Shown here: piece after piece, positions 4,596 to 8,776 of the stretch
Numbering within the stretch: the first letter of the stretch is position 1
Layout of the letters: every line of letters begins with the position of its first letter
Assembly (NCBI GenBank): GCA_947164805.1
Contig: CAMUXX010000026.1
Coordinates: 1 to 8,776 of the forward strand
Source of the DNA: an uncultured Elusimicrobia bacterium
Lineage (GTDB): Bacteria; Elusimicrobiota; Elusimicrobia; Elusimicrobiales; Elusimicrobiaceae
Length of the DNA: 8,776 nucleotides
Direction: 5' to 3'
Made by a program: the position numbers and the translations under genes
The notes under the pieces: generated by a model
Databases searched by the model: none
What the model was told of the DNA's origin: nothing
Seen by the model: only the letters and a program-made list of their open reading frames with translations

Positions 4596-6632
4596 ATGAA
4601 ATTCAGAGATTTATTTGAAGTAAAAAAAATTTCACGCATTATAATAATTGCACTTGTTATATTTTTATCTTTACCTTTAATATTTCCGGAAAAAAACGAG
4701 TTCAAAATACTCAAAAAAGAAACAGCCTATTCCCATGAAGACAGCCCTTTGCCCATTTTCCCAAAAGAAAATTTATTGGGGAAATATGTAAACAGATTAA
4801 AAAAGTTCTATAAAATGGATACCCCTGTTTTTGATTCCGATACAACGAATAAAAAACAAATATTCCCCCAAAACGAAAACGAAATAGAATATTATGCAAC
4901 GACAAATGAAATAAAATCAAATACTGACAATGTTGACATAGCAGCCGGGGATTTATTTTTTTCCGCAGATTATGATGACGATATCTATTCTACAAATCCT
5001 AATTATTCAAATGAACAAAGAGATAATTCCGTTAACTTGCAAAAAGGAACTGTTAAAACCAAAGACGGCATGATCTTGCAACCCACACAAGAAGGCTATT
5101 ATTATGGCCACAAGTTTTACAAAAACGGAACATACCCGCAAAATGCTAACAGAAGGCATATAGAAGGTGCTTTAAACAGATATCATTCCCGCGTAGCAAA
5201 AAACTTAGGCAAAAAAGCCTTATATTTTGCAGATGAAAACGGCAATTTAACCGTATCTTACGTTACTGATTTACCTGATCAAATTTCCACAAATATTGAT
5301 ACTTATTTGGCACAAAAACAAAATAAAATGCGAAACAGTGTTTACAATAACACAAGAAATGAGCATAACAGATATAAAAACTTGGACGGAAATAATGATA
5401 TAACATATTCAGATATTGCCCGCGCTTCAATTAAAGATATGCACGGTGCATATAACTTGGCAATACACAAAATACAAAACGGTCACATGGGGCAAAATAT
5501 TAATACGGAAGAGCCGATTCAAAATGCCGTAATTAACAATTTTTTAAACAATAATAATGCACCTTCAAATGAAATAGTTCCAAATAAACCCGAAGATGAA
5601 CCCTTGCCCCCGGCGCCGGAACATAGTGAAGTTATTGTAGCAGGAAACCAAGATTTTGCACAAAATTATGCCGATAAAATCCATGAACTTAATTGTGGGC
5701 CTGAGTCAACCGGAAGTATAGCGGAAGAACCTGCACCGGAGCCTTCAATAATACCTGCTATCGGAAATATATTTCAAATAGCCGGCAATCCTGGTGCGGT
5801 AAGCTGCGATACAGCACCTATGATAGTTGAACCATCCACTTCAATAACAAATAATATACCGCAAAATTCTGATCTGGAAAAATTTACAGAAGAATTAAAT
5901 AAAATAACAACACAAAATGAAAATACCGATATAAGCATAATATCTACGGACAAAAATTTTTACCCTGTTGCCGCTAAACTTAATAGTGAAGGAACTATTA
6001 AAAATAAAGATAATCAACCTGTTACAGTCCATATTATAGGCCCTAATCAGGAAGAGACCGACCTATCTAAAGTTTTGGAAAATGTTACTTATTCCATTAC
6101 TGATGACATGTCAGCCGCCGATAAGTTAACCGAAGATTTATCAAATTATTATGCTTTAACACAAGATGAAAATGCAGATACACATACAGTACTGGCCTTC
6201 CCTACTGATGATGAAAATACAGTCTTTATTTTGGCAGATCCGAATAATTCATATTGGTTAAAAAATCCAAGACAGTTAGAAACCCTCCCAAAACAATATA
6301 TGCAAAAAAACGGTGTATATTATGAAGGCGTTATAGTTAATAAAAAACAAGTGGGCACTTTAACATCTGAAGAAAAAATCAATTTGCTTTTAATATCAGA
6401 CCAAAATTATACCCATTACTTGCCTAACGGTTCTGCTTTAACAACCGTAAAAGAAGATGATGTTAAAATAAATTCTTTACACCCGGAACAAGTACAAAAA
6501 AATACCGAAAGAGTAAGAAACTTAACGGAAAACGGGCAAAAAAAACTAGAAAAATCCCAGCAAAAAAAGCAACAGGCAATAGAAGTTATAGATTTGGAAA
6601 AAGGCAATAAAAAAATACAACCGGCTAAGTAA
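4596..6632 (+). CDS. Large membrane-anchored Asn-rich protein of unknown function
   Basis: The 678-residue protein starts at ATG 4596, supported by GGAG (4587-4590) five bases upstream; the longer in-frame TTG at 4548 lies inside the promoter and is rejected. A basic N-terminus (residues 1-14) and one hydrophobic helix at about 14-31 (ISRIIIIALVIFLSLPLIF) suggest a signal anchor with the rest outside the cytoplasm. The remainder is hydrophilic and rich in Asn, Asp, Glu and Lys, with proline-rich linkers (EPLPPAPE and EEPAPEPS around residues 340-390) separating two probable folded regions, and a Lys/Gln-rich coiled tail from about 630. Only two cysteines are seen. I recognise no domain. It is separated from the malic enzyme by 15 bp, so the two are probably co-transcribed, but an envelope protein and a central metabolic enzyme have no obvious shared function. 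Confidence 0.8.
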   Translation: MKFRDLFEVKKISRIIIIALVIFLSLPLIFPEKNEFKILKKETAYSHEDSPLPIFPKENLLGKYVNRLKKFYKMDTPVFDSDTTNKKQIFPQNENEIEYYATTNEIKSNTDNVDIAAGDLFFSADYDDDIYSTNPNYSNEQRDNSVNLQKGTVKTKDGMILQPTQEGYYYGHKFYKNGTYPQNANRRHIEGALNRYHSRVAKNLGKKALYFADENGNLTVSYVTDLPDQISTNIDTYLAQKQNKMRNSVYNNTRNEHNRYKNLDGNNDITYSDIARASIKDMHGAYNLAIHKIQNGHMGQNINTEEPIQNAVINNFLNNNNAPSNEIVPNKPEDEPLPPAPEHSEVIVAGNQDFAQNYADKIHELNCGPESTGSIAEEPAPEPSIIPAIGNIFQIAGNPGAVSCDTAPMIVEPSTSITNNIPQNSDLEKFTEELNKITTQNENTDISIISTDKNFYPVAAKLNSEGTIKNKDNQPVTVHIIGPNQEETDLSKVLENVTYSITDDMSAADKLTEDLSNYYALTQDENADTHTVLAFPTDDENTVFILADPNNSYWLKNPRQLETLPKQYMQKNGVYYEGVIVNKKQVGTLTSEEKINLLLISDQNYTHYLPNGSALTTVKEDDVKINSLHPEQVQKNTERVRNLTENGQKKLEKSQQKKQQAIEVIDLEKGNKKIQPAK

Positions 6633-6647
6633 TTTGCGAGAAAAAAT

Positions 6648-8108
6648 ATGGCATTAAATTTAAAAAAACAATTTTTAACGGAACCTGCAATAAAAAAACT
6701 TCCGCAGGAAAAACAGGCGGAATTATACACTTATTTCTTAAAAAATTTATCCTTAAAACTACATAAATTTTATAAGGGAAAATTAAAAACCCAAGTCAAA
6801 GTTCCGCTTAATGATAAAGAACTGTTTGACCTTTGGTATACACCGGGTGTTTCCGGTGTTTCTATTGAAACAAAAAAAGACCAGCAAAATTCCTTCTTAT
6901 ATACAAACCGTGCAAATAGGGTAGCAATAGTAACCGACAGTACCCGCGTTTTAGGTGACGGTGACTGCGGCCCCAGCGGTGGCCTGGGAGTAATGGAAGG
7001 AAAGGCTTTACTTATGAATCACCTTGGTGGTTTGGACGCCGTTCCTTTATGCATTGACAGCCGCGATGAACTAGGCCGAAAAAGCGTTAAAAAATTGATT
7101 GATTTTGTGATGATGATTGCACCAAGTTTCGGTGCTATAAACTTGGAAGATATAAGCCAGCCAAATTGCTTTTTAGCACTTGAAGACCTGCGCAAAAATT
7201 GCAATATACCCGTTTGGCACGACGATGCCCAAGGCACAGCCTGCATAATAATTGCTGCGCTTATCAACGCTTTAAAACTTGTAAATAAAAAAATGGAAGA
7301 TGTAAAAATTGTTCTGATAGGTGCAGGGGCAGCAAATACTGCCGTGGCAAGATTTTTGCTTTTAAGCGGCGTAAATCCCAAAAAATTAATTATGTTTGAT
7401 AATATCGGTGCTTTAAGCAGAAAAAGACAGGATATAAGATCAAGCCCTACATCTTTTGTACAATGGGACCTTTGCAGAAAAACAAATTTAAACCAAGTGC
7501 TGACCCAGGAAAAGGCCTTTAAAAATGCAGACGTTGTTATCGCTTTATCAAAACCAGGGCCAAATACTTTTGACCCGAAATTAATCTCAACAATGGCAGC
7601 AAAACCGATAACATTTTTATGCGCAAATCCAGTTCCCGAAGTTTATCCGGAAACTGCAAAAGAACACGGCGCATATATAGTAGCAACTGGCAGGGGCGAC
7701 TATCCAAACCAAGTAAATAATTCCCTATGCTTTCCAAGTATTTTGAAAGGTGCTATGCTGTGCCGTGCTAAAACAATAACAGATACTATGGCCCTTGCCG
7801 CATCAAAAGCAATCGCAAAAAGAGCGCAAGAACTGGGTTTGAAAGACAATTTTATTTTGCCTTCAATGCAAGACGGCGAATTATATCCGCTTACAGCAAA
7901 AGCCGTTGCCGCACAGGCAATAAAAGAAAATATAAACCAAATTAAAATAACACCGGCAGAAGTTTATAAGACAGTAAAACAAGATATTTTGCAAAACCAA
8001 AAAGAAATGGAATCTCTAACTAAAAATAAATTGATTAAAAGTTTTCCTAAAGAACTCATAACAAAATCTTTAAAGGAAACCGTTGCCTATGCGCATAATA
8101 AAAAGTAA
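6648..8108 (+). CDS. Malic enzyme (oxaloacetate-decarboxylating malate dehydrogenase)
   Basis: This 486-residue cytoplasmic enzyme oxidatively decarboxylates malate to pyruvate and CO2 with NAD(P)+, or runs in reverse to fix CO2. Visible landmarks: WYTPGV at 63-68 with the catalytic Tyr64; VMEGKA at 115-120 with the general-base Lys119; NLEDI at 165-169 and HDDAQGTA at 191-198, which supply divalent-metal ligands; the dinucleotide-binding GAGAAN at 225-230; NPVPE at 327-331; and GRGDYPNQVNN at 348-358. The segment DSTRVLGDGDCGPSGG (97-112) differs from the commoner NGTAVLGLGNIGP form, marking a distinct subgroup. It is longer than the usual single-domain bacterial form (about 400 residues), with an extended N-terminus and a Lys-rich C-terminus, but lacks the phosphotransacetylase-like domain of MaeB. 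Cofactor preference cannot be decided by eye. The Shine-Dalgarno is weak (GCGAG, 6636-6640). Downstream, a fumarase overlaps its end. Confidence 0.93.
   Translation: MALNLKKQFLTEPAIKKLPQEKQAELYTYFLKNLSLKLHKFYKGKLKTQVKVPLNDKELFDLWYTPGVSGVSIETKKDQQNSFLYTNRANRVAIVTDSTRVLGDGDCGPSGGLGVMEGKALLMNHLGGLDAVPLCIDSRDELGRKSVKKLIDFVMMIAPSFGAINLEDISQPNCFLALEDLRKNCNIPVWHDDAQGTACIIIAALINALKLVNKKMEDVKIVLIGAGAANTAVARFLLLSGVNPKKLIMFDNIGALSRKRQDIRSSPTSFVQWDLCRKTNLNQVLTQEKAFKNADVVIALSKPGPNTFDPKLISTMAAKPITFLCANPVPEVYPETAKEHGAYIVATGRGDYPNQVNNSLCFPSILKGAMLCRAKTITDTMALAASKAIAKRAQELGLKDNFILPSMQDGELYPLTAKAVAAQAIKENINQIKITPAEVYKTVKQDILQNQKEMESLTKNKLIKSFPKELITKSLKETVAYAHNKK
8072..8091 (+). promoter_or_regulatory. Shine-Dalgarno inside malic enzyme deciding the fumarase start
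   Basis: AAAGGA (8072-8077) lies 11 nt before ATG 8089, within the last codons of the malic enzyme gene. It supports the overlapping start and translational coupling of the two genes. Confidence 0.6.
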
Positions 8109-8776
8109 TTTGATCACAAATACCGTAGCCAAATTATGCCAAAAAGCAGCTTATAATCTGCCTAATGGCATCATTAAATCTTTAATATCTGCAAAACAAA
8201 AAGAGAAGGGTCTTGCTCAAGAAATTTTAAAACTTACTTTACAAAATGCTGGCATTGCCAAAGAAGGTATTTTCCCCCTCTGTCAAGATACGGGAACTGC
8301 TGTTTTATTTGTGGAACTGGGCCAACAAGTAAGAATTGAAGGTTCTTTGGAAAATGCTTTACAAAACGGAATTAAAAAAGGTTTTAAAGAAAATTATTTG
8401 AGAAAGTCTATAATTGCAGAACCTCTTTTTAAAAGAGAAAATACAAAAACAAATGTGCCGGCAATAATTCATTATAAAATAGTTAACGGAAGCAGATTAA
8501 AAATCAATTTAATGTTAAAGGGCGGCGGTGCGGAAAATAAAAGCCAAATCAAAATGTTTAACCCGACCGCTTCCAAAGAAGAAATTATTGATTTCGTTTT
8601 ATCCGTAGTAAAAAGTGCAGGGGCGAGTGCCTGCCCGCCGTTTATTATCGGAGTAGGAATTGGCGGTAATTTCGAAACTGCCCCCCTGCTTGCCAAACAG
8701 ACATTATTTAGAAATAAACCCAATAAAAATTTAAATTATAAAAAACTTGAACAGGAAATTTTGACAAAAATAAATA
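8089..8776 (+). CDS. Class I fumarate hydratase alpha subunit (partial, 3' end outside window)
   Basis: The frame is open from ATG 8089 to the window edge (229 codons). It matches the N-terminal half of iron-sulfur class I fumarases and of the alpha subunit of two-part fumarate or tartrate dehydratases. Landmarks are PLCQDTGTAVLFVELGQ at 63-79, with Cys65 expected to bind the [4Fe-4S] cluster; KGGGAENKS at 144-152; and ACPPFIIGVGIGGNFETA at 181-198 with Cys182. The enzyme reversibly hydrates fumarate to malate in the cytoplasm and is oxygen-sensitive, which fits an anaerobe. The start overlaps the malic enzyme by 20 bp, so the two are probably translationally coupled. Whether a beta subunit follows or the gene is a single long chain cannot be seen. 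Tartrate dehydratase is possible, but the malic enzyme neighbour favours fumarase. Confidence 0.92.
   Translation, partial: MRIIKSNLITNTVAKLCQKAAYNLPNGIIKSLISAKQKEKGLAQEILKLTLQNAGIAKEGIFPLCQDTGTAVLFVELGQQVRIEGSLENALQNGIKKGFKENYLRKSIIAEPLFKRENTKTNVPAIIHYKIVNGSRLKINLMLKGGGAENKSQIKMFNPTASKEEIIDFVLSVVKSAGASACPPFIIGVGIGGNFETAPLLAKQTLFRNKPNKNLNYKKLEQEILTKIN

Noticed and set aside
5230..5250. DENGN in the anchored protein as a relative of the pilin repeats
   Set aside because: A single five-residue match with no Cys pair or repeat period; coincidence in an Asn-rich protein.
7216..7232. TGGCACG in the malic enzyme gene as a sigma-54 site
   Set aside because: No TTGC at the required distance; it encodes the conserved WHDDAQGT motif.

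Overview
The window looks like a low-GC, Gram-negative-type bacterial chromosome, most likely Elusimicrobiota (a gut Elusimicrobium-like lineage). This rests on the type IV pilin-like N-terminus (GFTLIELLVVV...), which resembles the multi-copy pilin-like genes of that phylum, on AT-rich coding sequence with As/Us-rich codons, and on exported envelope proteins beside a fermentative C4-acid operon. The assignment is by recollection of family style, not a search. All genes supported here lie on the + strand.

Layout: (1) 72-1436 encodes a polytopic membrane protein resembling the DUF6056/GT-C-like families. (2) 1437-1751 is a gene-free but very structured 315-bp region. It holds a sigma-70-like promoter, a Shine-Dalgarno followed by an ATG-TAG start-stop, a nested set of inverted repeats closed by an 11-bp outer stem, and a near-consensus sigma-54 (-24/-12) element 51 bp before the pilin start. 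(3) 1752-3906 is a type IV prepilin domain fused to about 15 Cys-containing repeats of roughly 32 residues (TYDxNGN... C-x8-C). A one-base frameshift in a G6 tract splits it after about four repeats. (4) 3931-4416 is a small exported helical protein, probably co-transcribed with the pilin and followed by an intrinsic terminator. (5) 4596-6632, behind a good sigma-70 promoter, is a 678-residue membrane-anchored Asn-rich protein of unknown function. (6) 6648-8108 is a malic enzyme, and (7) 8089-8776 is the start of a class I fumarate hydratase alpha subunit that overlaps it by 20 bp and runs off the window.

Functionally there are two blocks. The first (1-4) is a surface or pilus module: a membrane protein, a repeat-bearing pilin and a small exported partner. 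The second (6-7) interconverts fumarate, malate and pyruvate. The unknown anchored protein (5) sits between them, only 15 bp ahead of the malic enzyme. The most unusual points are the architecture and regulation of the pilin: structured leader or enhancer region, probable sigma-54 promoter, homogenised repeats with a hypervariable patch, and a homopolymer frameshift that would switch the pilin between a short and a long form.
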